From Calditrichota bacterium (GTDB lineage: Bacteria > Calditrichota > Calditrichia > JAJRVZ01), in the NCBI GenBank assembly GCA_024277055.1, contig JAJRVZ010000064.1, forward strand, positions 1-32,807: DNA of 32,807 nt, given 5' to 3'. Position 1 is the first letter of the stretch. The number at the start of each line of letters is the position of its first letter. This document shows positions 24,117 through 32,432 of this stretch, piece by piece. The notes beneath the pieces were generated by a model. That model made no database searches, was not told the origin of the DNA, and saw only the letters and a list, made by a program, of their open reading frames with translations. A program made the translations under genes and the position numbers.

Positions 24117-24668
24117 ATGAACCGTGAACAGGCTCTTGAACTTTTGCACGAATTTACTAAAACGGAAAGCTTACGCCGGCATGCCTATGCCGTGGAAGCT
24201 GCCATGCGTGCCTATGCCGGAAAATACGGAGAAGACGAAGAATTGTGGGGGTGCGTCGGCCTGATACACGATTTCGATTACGAAATGTACCCCGACCAGC
24301 ACCCGACGAAAGGCAGCGAAATCCTGGCCGAGCGTGGTATTGCTGAAGATATCCGTACCGCGATTATGGGACATGCCGAATATACCGGTATCCCCCGGGA
24401 AACACTCATGGCCAAAACGCTGTATGCGGTGGATGAATTGTGCGGATTTATTACCGCTGTAACGCTCGTTCGCCCGACAAAATCGGTCGGTGAGGTTAAG
24501 GTAAAATCCGTAAAAAAGAAACTGAAAGATAAACGCTTTGCTGCCAAAGTCAGTCGCGAGGAAATCCGCAGGGGTCCGGAAGAATTGGGTGTCGAATTTG
24601 ACGAACATGTGGCCTTCGTGGTTCAGGCTTTGGTTCCTGTTGCAAAAAATATCGGTCTGAATCCGTGA
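24117..24668 (+). CDS. HD-domain protein, putative hydrolase
   Basis: This 183-residue protein starts at the ATG at 24117 after an AAAGGGAA ribosome-binding site; the longer frame to 24051 lacks one. It has HD-superfamily signatures: RRHAYAVEAAMRAYA for the first histidine, LIHDFDYE for the HD pair, and GHAEYTG for a later metal ligand. The tail VKVKSVKKKLKDKRFAAKVSREEI is characteristic of a common bacterial group often labelled HDIG-domain or hydrolase. Such proteins hydrolyse phosphate esters or nucleotides, but the substrate is unknown. It is on the same strand as the Nif3-like gene 112 bases downstream. Confidence 0.85.
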   Translation: MNREQALELLHEFTKTESLRRHAYAVEAAMRAYAGKYGEDEELWGCVGLIHDFDYEMYPDQHPTKGSEILAERGIAEDIRTAIMGHAEYTGIPRETLMAKTLYAVDELCGFITAVTLVRPTKSVGEVKVKSVKKKLKDKRFAAKVSREEIRRGPEELGVEFDEHVAFVVQALVPVAKNIGLNP

Positions 24669-24780
24669 TTTCCAGAACGCACAAAACCGTTGATATTTTT
24701 TTTGGCGAATCGGGATCGCGGGCAATTTATTACCTTTATGCTTGAAACTCTTAATGGCAAATTCAAAACAAAGGGAAGAA

Positions 24781-25533
24781 ATGCAGCGAAATGAACTTAC
24801 ACACTATCTTCAGACCTACCTGCGCACGGACGAATTTAGCGACCTGTGCCCAAACGGCCTGCAGGTTGAAGGTAAAAAAGAGATTAATAAAATAATTACG
24901 GGAGTCAGCGCGTCGGTAGCTCTGTTCGAAGCGGCCATTGAACAGAACGCCGATGCGATTCTTGTTCATCACGGCATCATCTGGAATTTTGAACGACCGA
25001 CCTATCGCGGCGGATACCGTGAACGGGTTCGGCTGCTGCTGGCAAACAACATCAACCTTTATGCTTATCACCTGCCACTGGACGCTCACCCCGAAGTGGG
25101 CAACAATGCGGAATTGTGCCGCCTGCTGGGCGTGAAGAACATGCAGCCCTTCGGCGATTACAAAGGACAATTTGTAGGTATGCGCGGTGAGATCGAACCG
25201 ATGGCTGCCGATGTCTTTGCCGAAGTGATCGCACAGGTCGTGCATCGCGACCCACTTCTGTTTCCTTTCGGACCTGAAGTGGTTCGGAAGGTGGGAATAA
25301 TCAGCGGCGGGGCACAGAAAGAAATTTCACAGGCGGTTTCCGCCGGACTGGATGCTTTCGTCACCGGAGAGGTCAGCGAACATATTATGCATTACGCACA
25401 GGAAGAAGGCATTCATTTTATCTCTGCCGGGCATTACGCCACGGAGCAATTCGGAGTGCAGGCACTGGGGAGACATCTTGCCGAAAAGTTTGGTGCAAAG
25501 GTTGATTTTATTGATGTACCGAATCCGGTATAA
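24781..25533 (+). CDS. Nif3-like dinuclear metal-centre protein
   Basis: The 250-residue product belongs to the Nif3/YbgI (DUF34) family, toroidal proteins with a dinuclear metal site; some were reported as GTP cyclohydrolase I type 2 but the function is not settled. Metal-site motifs are visible: ILVHHGIIW, YAYHLPLDAH and, near the C-terminus, SAGHYATEQFG. The ATG at 24781 is preceded by AAGGGAAG at the right distance and gives normal family length; an earlier ATG at 24754 lacks a good site. It lies in a plus-strand run with HD-domain, pterin dehydratase and proline dehydrogenase genes. If the GTP-cyclohydrolase activity is real, the pterin dehydratase 115 bases downstream would be a matching neighbour. 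Confidence 0.9.
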   Translation: MQRNELTHYLQTYLRTDEFSDLCPNGLQVEGKKEINKIITGVSASVALFEAAIEQNADAILVHHGIIWNFERPTYRGGYRERVRLLLANNINLYAYHLPLDAHPEVGNNAELCRLLGVKNMQPFGDYKGQFVGMRGEIEPMAADVFAEVIAQVVHRDPLLFPFGPEVVRKVGIISGGAQKEISQAVSAGLDAFVTGEVSEHIMHYAQEEGIHFISAGHYATEQFGVQALGRHLAEKFGAKVDFIDVPNPV

Positions 25534-25647
25534 AAACCAGGACCGGGAGATTTTTTATTGTACTCACTCTTTTCCCCGGGCAATTACCAGGCCGTAATCA
25601 GGAATAAGATCGGTGTTTACTTCCTTTCAAAGTAAAAAGGAATTCAA

Positions 25648-25926
25648 ATGACTAAATTGAATGACAACCAGATTACCGAAAAACTTCAATCCCTGAACGG
25701 CTGGCAGCGTCAGGCTGATTATATCATAAAAGAATGGCAATTCACTGACTTTGTTGCGGCTATGGGATTCATTCAGCAGGTGGCACTGTTGGCGGAAAAG
25801 CACAATCACCATCCCGAAATATTCAATGTGTACAATCGTGTCCGGCTATCTTTTTCCACTCACGATGCCGGCGGACTTACCGAAAATGATTTCAGGCTGG
25901 CAGCATTAATCGACAAATTGAGCTGA
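25648..25926 (+). CDS. Pterin-4a-carbinolamine dehydratase
   Basis: The 92-residue protein is a full-length member of the PCD/DCoH family (PF01329). It has the LNGWQRQADYIIKEWQF start, the active-site KHNHHPE segment with its histidine pair, and the NRVRLSFSTHDAGGLTENDFRLA end. The enzyme dehydrates the 4a-hydroxytetrahydropterin formed by aromatic amino-acid hydroxylases, and in bacteria lacking those it may serve molybdopterin or folate metabolism. A ribosome-binding sequence AAAAAGGA precedes the ATG. No hydroxylase gene is in the window. Confidence 0.93.
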   Translation: MTKLNDNQITEKLQSLNGWQRQADYIIKEWQFTDFVAAMGFIQQVALLAEKHNHHPEIFNVYNRVRLSFSTHDAGGLTENDFRLAALIDKLS

Positions 25927-25984
25927 TCTTCTAATCAGCCGGATTGTGTCGCATGCACATTAAGTTATAAAAGGCCCGGTTCTT

Positions 25985-26036
25985 TCTTTTTCATTTTTCA
26001 TTTTTCTTTTTTCATTTTTCTTTTTTCTTTTTTCTT
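25985..26036 (+). repeat. Low-complexity T-rich tract
   Basis: About 52 bases of imperfect TTTTTCA / TTTTTCT repeats lie between the pterin dehydratase and proline dehydrogenase genes. It may be prone to length change by slippage. No gene or hairpin is visible in it. Confidence 0.7.
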
Positions 26037-26130
26037 CAATCTTTATCTCAATGCTTGCCCCCAATTTGCAGTCCTCGTAAATTTGTTTCTTGTTATCATC
26101 CCAAATGAACTGCCAAAAGTAGGAGACAGG

Positions 26131-27027
26131 ATGTCGTTACTAAATAAACTGGTCGTTCTGACCCTGCCCTTTGTACCGAAACCGATCGTACATTACTTTT
26201 CCAAACGCTATATTGCCGGGCCGCATGTTGAAGACGCCGTACGGGTAATTCGTGAGCTGAACAGCAAAGGCATAATGGCTACGGTGGATATTCTCGGTGA
26301 AGAAATCAAAGACAAGTCCGAAGCGGAAGCCGCCGCCGCCGGATACTGTGATCTGCTGAAAATCATCAATGAACAAAAACTGGATGCCAATGTTTCGCTG
26401 AAACTAACGCACATGGGTTTGAAACTCGATAAAGATTTTTGTTATCAAAACATCCGTGATATAATAGAAACGGCAGCAAAATACAATAACTTTGTGCGCA
26501 TTGACATGGAAGATCACACCACCACGTCGGACACCATCGAAATCTTTCTGCGGCTCAAAAAAGACTATGAAAATGTGGGAACGGTCATTCAGGCTTATAT
26601 GCGCCGCACGCAAAAGGATCTCAATGAACTGATCAAACACAAGGCGAACCTGCGCTACTGCAAGGGGATTTACAACGAACCGCGCGAAGTGGCTTACAAA
26701 GATATGGCCATCATAAATGAAAACTTCAAATACGGCCTGGAAAAACTCCTGCACAACAAATGCTATGTCGGTATCGCCACCCACGATGAAAAACTGGTCT
26801 GGCATGCTTTGAAAGTGATAGATGAACTCGGATTGAAAAGAGAAGAATACGAATTTCAGATGCTGCTGGGCGTAGATGAACAATTACGCGATATTATCGT
26901 CAATGACGGTCACCGGTTGCGCGTGTATGTGCCCTTCGGGGAACAGTGGTATGCCTATTCGGTGCGCCGGTTGAAAGAAAATCCGAATATGGCCGGATAC
27001 GTTTTCAAGGCTGTTTTCGGATTGTAA
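26131..27027 (+). CDS. Proline dehydrogenase (FAD-dependent)
   Basis: The 298-residue protein is a monofunctional proline dehydrogenase, which oxidises proline to 1-pyrroline-5-carboxylate and passes electrons to the quinone pool. It has the (beta/alpha)8-barrel signatures: NVSLKLTHMGLKLD, VRIDMEDHTTT, IQAYMRRTQKDL, LRYCKGIYNEPREVAYKD, GIATHDEKL, FQMLLGV and RVYVPFGEQWYAYSVRRLKENP, the last with the family C-terminal arginines. The ATG at 26131 follows AGGAGACAGG and gives the usual length; the open frame further upstream has no site. No pyrroline-5-carboxylate dehydrogenase is in the window. Confidence 0.93.
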   Translation: MSLLNKLVVLTLPFVPKPIVHYFSKRYIAGPHVEDAVRVIRELNSKGIMATVDILGEEIKDKSEAEAAAAGYCDLLKIINEQKLDANVSLKLTHMGLKLDKDFCYQNIRDIIETAAKYNNFVRIDMEDHTTTSDTIEIFLRLKKDYENVGTVIQAYMRRTQKDLNELIKHKANLRYCKGIYNEPREVAYKDMAIINENFKYGLEKLLHNKCYVGIATHDEKLVWHALKVIDELGLKREEYEFQMLLGVDEQLRDIIVNDGHRLRVYVPFGEQWYAYSVRRLKENPNMAGYVFKAVFGL

Positions 27028-27163
27028 ATTTTACTTTTTGCGTTTTAGTTTTTTCGGTTCCCCTGCGAAATAAATTATTCGCCGGGAAATACAGCTATAA
27101 TGATATCCGTTTTACTTCAGGCGGATTCCACCAGTTGCCACTAACCAGCGAAGACCGGAAATA

Positions 27164-29215
27164 ATGACTGAATTAAATACAATTATTAATTTTCTGATTC
27201 ATTCCCGGCAGTCCGATTTCGAACCTGTTTTGCCCGTTAAACTGAGCAACCTTTCAAAACAACAAAATAACGAAACACGGCATCAGAACTTTAACGCCGC
27301 CTTTCTGATTCTTCTGGCCGGTGAAAACCATCCCGAATATTCAGCCGCCCGAAAATTACTTGAAAAAGCGATTGATTCTCCTGATTGGAAGAATCTTTCC
27401 GGATTTTATCGTCAATCCGTTCAGCTGATTACCGAGGAGCTGAAGCAGGTTTTTCAACAGGACTCCCGGTTGAAAGAGAAGTTTCAAAAAGCAGCCGGCA
27501 TGCTGTCCGAACATCCCGCAGATAATAAAATAATTGCTGAAATCCTGTGGTCCGTTTTTTTTCCGGAAGGTACCGGTATTCGGTGGCATGAAAATGAACG
27601 GGTGACCGAACTGAGGAAAAAGAGAACGGTAACCGTCACACGGCTGAATCCGAATCCCATTCAGGATCCGGCACGACAGATTCTGTTCACTTCCAATGTC
27701 CTGCTGACAACGCCCCTGCCGGGATCGGACCTTTCTGGATTTGACCCTGAGTTTAAATCGCAACTGACAAAAACGTTGGAAGAACCACAGCTGTACTGGT
27801 ATGATCACCCGATTCCCATTGGCATCGAAAATGACAGCAACGAAATTCTTTACGGTTTAAAAAATTTGAATCATGCTGTTGAGGTAGAAAATAAGCGGCA
27901 AAACGGAGAAACAACCAAAGTTAATTGTGTGTTGTCCATATCCGTCACCCACAAACGACTTCAGACTCTCGGAAAAAAATATCTCAGACAGCTTTTTTCA
28001 GCAAGTACGCCACTCAGGTGGCTGAATGTTTTTGCTTTTACGGAAGAAGACGCAAAGGAATTAATCGAAAAAGTTCTTCGGCCGGTAGTTGATCGCTGCT
28101 TGCCCGATGATGATTCCGCGGCTTTGCATTATGTTTTCGGAGTCGACGGCCGCTACGGGCGTCATTACAGTTTTCTGAAAGCGATTGCCGCCTTGTGGCA
28201 GGTACTGATTGAACCGCAAATAAAGGCTACTTTTAAAATTGATCTGGATCAGGTATTTCCGCAAAAGGAATTAATTGAACAGACCGGTGCTTCGGCCTTT
28301 GAACATTTCCGCACCCCCCTGTGGGGTGCGGAAGGTCTGGATGCGGAAGGACATCCCATCGAACTGGGCATGATCGCCGGTGCTCTCGTAAATCAGAAAG
28401 ACATTCACAAAGGCATCTTCACACCTGATGTGACCTTCCCGGAAACCGGGCTGAAACCGGACGAATATATCTTTTTCAGCAGACTGCCGCAGGCGCTCTC
28501 CACTGCAGCGGAAATGATGACCCGCTATCGGAACGGTACGGTTCCCGATGGCCGGAAAACCTGCCTGCAACGAATTCATGTAACGGGTGGAACCAATGGT
28601 ATTCTGATAGAAAGCCTGAGACGCCGCCAACCGTTCACCCCCGGCTTCATTGCCCGCGCGGAAGATCAGGCTTATATATTGTCAACTCTTGGCCGCTCAA
28701 CCAGACTGGGATATGTTCATGCTTCGGGCTTGATCATGCGGCACGACAAAGAAGGATTTGCTCAGGAAGCGATTGTCGCTGCCAAAGCCGGAAAACAGAT
28801 CGGGGATTATCTGCGAATCCTGATTTTCTCTGCCTACGCGGATGTACTTCCACCCGGCAGGGAAAAGATCAAAAATATAACCGATCCTTTCACAGGCTGC
28901 TTTGTTTCCCAGATACCGGTAACGGTTACCCTTTTGCGTTTCGCTTTCAGAGTGGCTGCCCTTTTTAATGAAAACCATACAGAAGAAGCGGTCGAATTCA
29001 TGCGGATCGGTATTCCGCAATTGCGGGAGACCTTTGATTTTATTCAGGCCCGATCCGGTGCGCTTCGTCGGGAGTACGAGCGTGAGCGGCAGGGATGGCG
29101 TCTGTTCTACAATTGTCTGGATAAACTGGAACAGGCTGTGCAGGCAAATGAGAACTGGGCGCTGAAATTACAAAAATCGGCACAGAAAATTGTTTCCGGT
29201 TGTCAGGTAAATTGA
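27164..29215 (+). CDS. Large protein, GT-A glycosyltransferase-like, function unknown
   Basis: The 683-residue soluble protein has no signal peptide. An N-terminal helical part (about 1-150) precedes a central region that looks like a GT-A nucleotide-diphospho-sugar fold: VFGVDGRYGRHYSFLKAIAALWQ is followed by FKIDLDQVFP, where DLD could be the metal-binding DxD, and later by FIARAEDQAYILSTLG, where the ED may be the catalytic acid region. The C-terminal about 150 residues are helical. I do not recognise a specific family, and sugar donor and acceptor are unknown. It stands alone after the proline dehydrogenase gene, 136 bases downstream. The assignment is from motif shape only. Confidence 0.6.
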   Translation: MTELNTIINFLIHSRQSDFEPVLPVKLSNLSKQQNNETRHQNFNAAFLILLAGENHPEYSAARKLLEKAIDSPDWKNLSGFYRQSVQLITEELKQVFQQDSRLKEKFQKAAGMLSEHPADNKIIAEILWSVFFPEGTGIRWHENERVTELRKKRTVTVTRLNPNPIQDPARQILFTSNVLLTTPLPGSDLSGFDPEFKSQLTKTLEEPQLYWYDHPIPIGIENDSNEILYGLKNLNHAVEVENKRQNGETTKVNCVLSISVTHKRLQTLGKKYLRQLFSASTPLRWLNVFAFTEEDAKELIEKVLRPVVDRCLPDDDSAALHYVFGVDGRYGRHYSFLKAIAALWQVLIEPQIKATFKIDLDQVFPQKELIEQTGASAFEHFRTPLWGAEGLDAEGHPIELGMIAGALVNQKDIHKGIFTPDVTFPETGLKPDEYIFFSRLPQALSTAAEMMTRYRNGTVPDGRKTCLQRIHVTGGTNGILIESLRRRQPFTPGFIARAEDQAYILSTLGRSTRLGYVHASGLIMRHDKEGFAQEAIVAAKAGKQIGDYLRILIFSAYADVLPPGREKIKNITDPFTGCFVSQIPVTVTLLRFAFRVAALFNENHTEEAVEFMRIGIPQLRETFDFIQARSGALRREYERERQGWRLFYNCLDKLEQAVQANENWALKLQKSAQKIVSGCQVN

Positions 29216-29345
29216 AAGATCCAACTAAATATCCCCGCTTGATTCACAAACTTCCGGATACACTTTTAATCCATGCCATACAGAACGGCTTACGTCCGGA
29301 ATCGGCCGTGTTTTAATTGCTGAAGCTTTTCAATATTATGTTCGC

Positions 29346-30248
29346 TTAAAGGTTGAATGGCCGGCCGGTAAGTTTACCCGATTCCATCCACAGCCTTTCG
29401 GCAATGAGTCTGTCATGGGATAATTTATTGGATTGAACCTTTACCGGGTAGCCCCGCCATTCCCGCCAGCCGCCGGGACCGAAATAATCGCCGCTGATCG
29501 CGGTTTCATCCGTCGCCGCACGCAGGGTCGGCAGCGCACCCATTTCAATATCCTGGGCAAAAATATTTAAAATCTCGAAAAGTCTGTTATGACGTTGCAG
29601 TTCGGTAGCCGTCCATCCCGGATGTGCCGCCGTTGCTGTTACATCCAGACCTGCAGATCGAATTCTGTCCGCCAGTTCATAGGTAAAATACAAATTAGCG
29701 ATTTTGCTGTCGCAATAGGCTGTCCATGCTTTGTATTTACGTTTTTCCCAGTTAAGATCGTCCAAATTAAGATTGCCGTAGTTGTGCGCCGCACTGGCTA
29801 CGTTAATGATGCGTGACTGCTGTGTTTTTGCAATAACACCGAACAACTCTGCCGTCAGTGCGAAATGTCCCAGATGATTGGTCCCTATTTGCAACTCGAA
29901 TCCGTCCGCCGTTTTTGAATCGGGTGGAACCATCACCCCGGCATTATTGATCAGCAAATCCAGCCGGTCAAATTTAGCGTTGAAATCCACTGCGAACCGT
30001 TTCACAGAATCGAGACTGGCCAGATCGAACAGCATCAACCTTAGATCGGCGTCCGCATCTTGTGCTTTAATTCTTGTAATCGCCGTTTCACCTTTCTGTT
30101 GATTGCGAACGGCAAGGATCACTCTGGCTCCTTTGTTGGCCAGTACCCGAGCTGTTTCGTACCCGATACCACTGCCGGCGCCGGTAACAATCGCAACCCG
30201 ACCGGATTGATCGGGAATCCGGCTGACCTCCCAGTCATTATTATTCAA
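29346..30248 (-). CDS. Short-chain dehydrogenase/reductase
   Basis: The 300-residue protein is a classical SDR with the cofactor motif TGAGSGIG near residues 22-29, the NNAGV motif, the LGHFALTAEL helix and the YCDSK active-site Tyr/Lys. The length and the GTNHLGHFALT and HPGWTATELQRH segments are like retinol-dehydrogenase-type or light-dependent-protochlorophyllide-reductase-like SDRs. Substrate is not predictable; an aldehyde or ketone with NADPH is likely because an Arg follows the Rossmann beta-2 strand (ILAVRNQQKG). It lies 40 bases downstream of mntP on the same strand and may be co-transcribed. Confidence 0.9.
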   Translation of the reverse strand: MNNNDWEVSRIPDQSGRVAIVTGAGSGIGYETARVLANKGARVILAVRNQQKGETAITRIKAQDADADLRLMLFDLASLDSVKRFAVDFNAKFDRLDLLINNAGVMVPPDSKTADGFELQIGTNHLGHFALTAELFGVIAKTQQSRIINVASAAHNYGNLNLDDLNWEKRKYKAWTAYCDSKIANLYFTYELADRIRSAGLDVTATAAHPGWTATELQRHNRLFEILNIFAQDIEMGALPTLRAATDETAISGDYFGPGGWREWRGYPVKVQSNKLSHDRLIAERLWMESGKLTGRPFNL

Positions 30249-30288
30249 AATCTACTCCCTGTTGCACGGTCAACAATTTCACAAGAAA

Positions 30289-30846
30289 TTAATTGAATAA
30301 ATCCATTAACAATATCTTTAATCCGATAAAGACCAGTAAAATTCCGCCAACCAGCTCCATTTTTTTCCCGAATCGGCCGCTTAACCTTTCACCGGCACGA
30401 ATGGCGATAACCGATAATATACCGGTTATGATACCGATAATCAGCGCCGGAAACCAGATGTGTATATGCAACACACCAAGCGTCAATCCGACAGCCAGTG
30501 CATCGATACTGGTGGCAAAAGACAGCACGACCAGCTTCCAGCCTTTGGACGGATCGCGATTGAAAGATGTTTCACCATAAAACGAAGCATGGATCATGTG
30601 ACCGCCTACAAAAACAAGCAGGGCGAATGCCAGCCAGTGATCAATTGCCAGAACATATTTCACCAGATTTGCGCCGAAAAACCAGCCGATTACGGGCATC
30701 AGGAACTGAAATAATCCGAAATGGAAAGCCAGTCGGAATATAGCCCGTTTATCGTCGAGGTGTCCTGCCGTGGCGGCAGTCAGCGACACGGCGAATGCGT
30801 CCATTGCCAGCCCTAAAGCGATTAGTATTATTTCAGTGGTGGCCAT
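30289..30846 (-). CDS. mntP: Manganese efflux pump MntP
   Basis: The 185-residue inner-membrane protein has six hydrophobic helices arranged as two inverted repeats. Each repeat has the family signature around a transport aspartate: LGLAMDAFAVSLTAA near residue 16 and SFATSIDALAVGLTLG near residue 114. Length and charge pattern are typical. MntP exports Mn(II) to prevent toxicity. In many bacteria it is controlled by a yybP-ykoY riboswitch or MntR; neither was recognisable upstream, although the region 30847-31110 is untranslated. Confidence 0.93.
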   Translation of the reverse strand: MATTEIILIALGLAMDAFAVSLTAATAGHLDDKRAIFRLAFHFGLFQFLMPVIGWFFGANLVKYVLAIDHWLAFALLVFVGGHMIHASFYGETSFNRDPSKGWKLVVLSFATSIDALAVGLTLGVLHIHIWFPALIIGIITGILSVIAIRAGERLSGRFGKKMELVGGILLVFIGLKILLMDLFN

Positions 30847-31282
30847 TGAAAAGGAATGTTCCGATATTTTGTTGTCAACAGGTATGCCTGTCGGCGAAAC
30901 AGTCGATTCTGTTTTTACGATTTTAAAATTGCGGGAAGTTTACAAAATGCCATGGTTTTTTACAACCTGCTTTGTAGTTTTACGAATTAAAACCGGCCCC
31001 GATTAATCTCTGTGAATCGGCGCTGTGTATTAATTACGTCAAAAAGCGGTTTTGTTCATCAGGTGAGGACCGTTTCGCCGCGGTTTAATTTTTCATTCTT
31101 CATCGTAGAAAATAAAAAAGCGCCGGTGAATTACCGGCGCGTTACAAATATTAATTGATTATTTCCCGACCCGGCCCATTCACAGAATTTTGCTTCATCT
31201 TTCAAAACGATCACTCCGGACCGGTGCGAAACTCAACCCCGGCTTTAACGGACAGGGGTTATTCGACTTCCATTTTCAGACA
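30847..31282. other. Intergenic region between mntP and the PDZ lipoprotein gene
   Basis: No gene was found in these 436 bases. The left part is the leader and promoter region of mntP on the minus strand; the right part holds the terminator at 31120-31140 and the 3' untranslated end of the PDZ gene. I searched for a manganese riboswitch-like element by eye and did not find one. Confidence 0.5.
31120..31140 (-). terminator. Rho-independent terminator of the PDZ lipoprotein gene
   Basis: An 8-bp GC-rich stem GCGCCGGT / ACCGGCGC with a GAATT loop is followed on the minus strand by TTTTTTATTTT. It lies 143 bases downstream of the PDZ gene stop. Confidence 0.85.
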
Positions 31283-32284
31283 TTAAATCCCGATAATTTC
31301 CACCTCGCGCATATCATTCAACCGCTCCCGCATTTTGTCAGCTTTATCCATCAACTCCTCCTGCTTTTCCCGGATCCGCAACAGAATTTCCCGACCGCCG
31401 TCAAAATAATACAATTCCGGCGGCTCGATTTCTATTTGTGGAATATTGATATCCATTTCAGGTAGTTCCACATCCGGTACGATGATGCGGGGCGCAATAA
31501 TGTGTACTCCGTCATTATCATAATCGTAGCGATAGCTCCAGTATCGTGGGCGGTCGCTTTTTCCAAGTGTCACGGTTACAGTTTGCTCCGATTTCTCACG
31601 CAGGTAAAATACTTTCACTTCATCTTCCGGTTCAAAATCGCTGACAGCGCGGATCAAATCCCGTGATTTTCGTATCTTTTTGTCCCCGATTTTTAACAGC
31701 ACGTCCCCGGCCTGCAAACCGGCCTTTTCGGCGGGACTGTCTTCCACCACTTCTTCAATAAGAATGCCCTGATCTTCCGGTGCACCAAAATACCTTCGCA
31801 ATTGTTCACTCATGTTATCTGTTTTTACGCCTAAAAACGCCCCTCTGTGCCAGGGCCGGTTTCGTACCGTATACGAACGCGATTTCCGCGCACCGATGGT
31901 AACGGTGGTTGACAAGTTATCGCCGAAACGATAATAATCAATTTTCACTTCTTCGTCCGGTTTTGTTCTTTTCACCAGGTTACTCAAATCGCGCGGGTCA
32001 ACAACTTCTTTTCCGTCGAAACGGGTAATAATATCATCCTCTTCCAGCCCTGCTTTCTCCGCCGGACTTCCTTCATAAACCTTTACAATTTCAACACCGT
32101 TTTCCAACCCGCGTTTTTCAAGCGCCCGGTCGGGAAGGTTTTTAACAACGACTCCAAGCCACGGTTTTGATTTGCCCCGTTCTTCATCGTTGCCGTAACG
32201 CCCGCTCCCCGAACAGGATGCAACTGATAGTGCCGGAAGCAGCAATACACCAATCATGAAAAAGGGAAAAATTTTTGCCCTCAT
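31283..32284 (-). CDS. Double-PDZ lipoprotein without protease domain
   Basis: The 333-residue protein has a lipoprotein signal (lipobox VASC, Cys 24) and two PDZ domains, about 42-130 (GVVVKNLP, GSPAEKAGLEEDDIITRFDGKEV) and about 148-240 (LGVKTDNM, DSPAEKAGLQAGDVLLKIGDKKI). These resemble the PDZ pair of DegP/HtrA, but no trypsin-like domain with His-Asp-Ser is present. A C-terminal part (about 255-333) has a proline/Ile-rich strand and ends in a charged helix (LRIREKQEELMDKADKMRERLNDM), likely a coiled coil. It may bind C-termini of unfolded envelope proteins. A terminator lies 143 bases downstream. Divergent from a membrane-protein gene at 32433. Confidence 0.88.
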   Translation of the reverse strand: MRAKIFPFFMIGVLLLPALSVASCSGSGRYGNDEERGKSKPWLGVVVKNLPDRALEKRGLENGVEIVKVYEGSPAEKAGLEEDDIITRFDGKEVVDPRDLSNLVKRTKPDEEVKIDYYRFGDNLSTTVTIGARKSRSYTVRNRPWHRGAFLGVKTDNMSEQLRRYFGAPEDQGILIEEVVEDSPAEKAGLQAGDVLLKIGDKKIRKSRDLIRAVSDFEPEDEVKVFYLREKSEQTVTVTLGKSDRPRYWSYRYDYDNDGVHIIAPRIIVPDVELPEMDINIPQIEIEPPELYYFDGGREILLRIREKQEELMDKADKMRERLNDMREVEIIGI

Positions 32285-32432
32285 GCTGAAGCCCTCCTTT
32301 TTTTGTTGAATCGCTTTTTCTACGAATTAATAATGGGCGCGGTTTCACCGGAAACCTACATTTAACATTCTTTACAACTGCGGTTGCCATAAAATTCAAA
32401 TCTCTGTATTATTGGTAATTCCATTTGACCGG

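Noticed and set aside
25985-26036. CRISPR-like or microsatellite array
   Set aside because: The T-rich tract is simple low complexity with no spacers or defined repeat unit.
29200-29316. Protein-like 38-codon frame just past the GT-A-like gene (LIHKLPDTLLIHAIQNGLRPES)
   Set aside because: No ATG or ribosome-binding site, and it overlaps the end of the upstream gene in another frame. Could be a shifted C-terminus but there is no evidence.
30847-31100. Possible yybP-ykoY manganese riboswitch before mntP
   Set aside because: The conserved asymmetric loop sequences of that riboswitch could not be found by eye on the minus strand.
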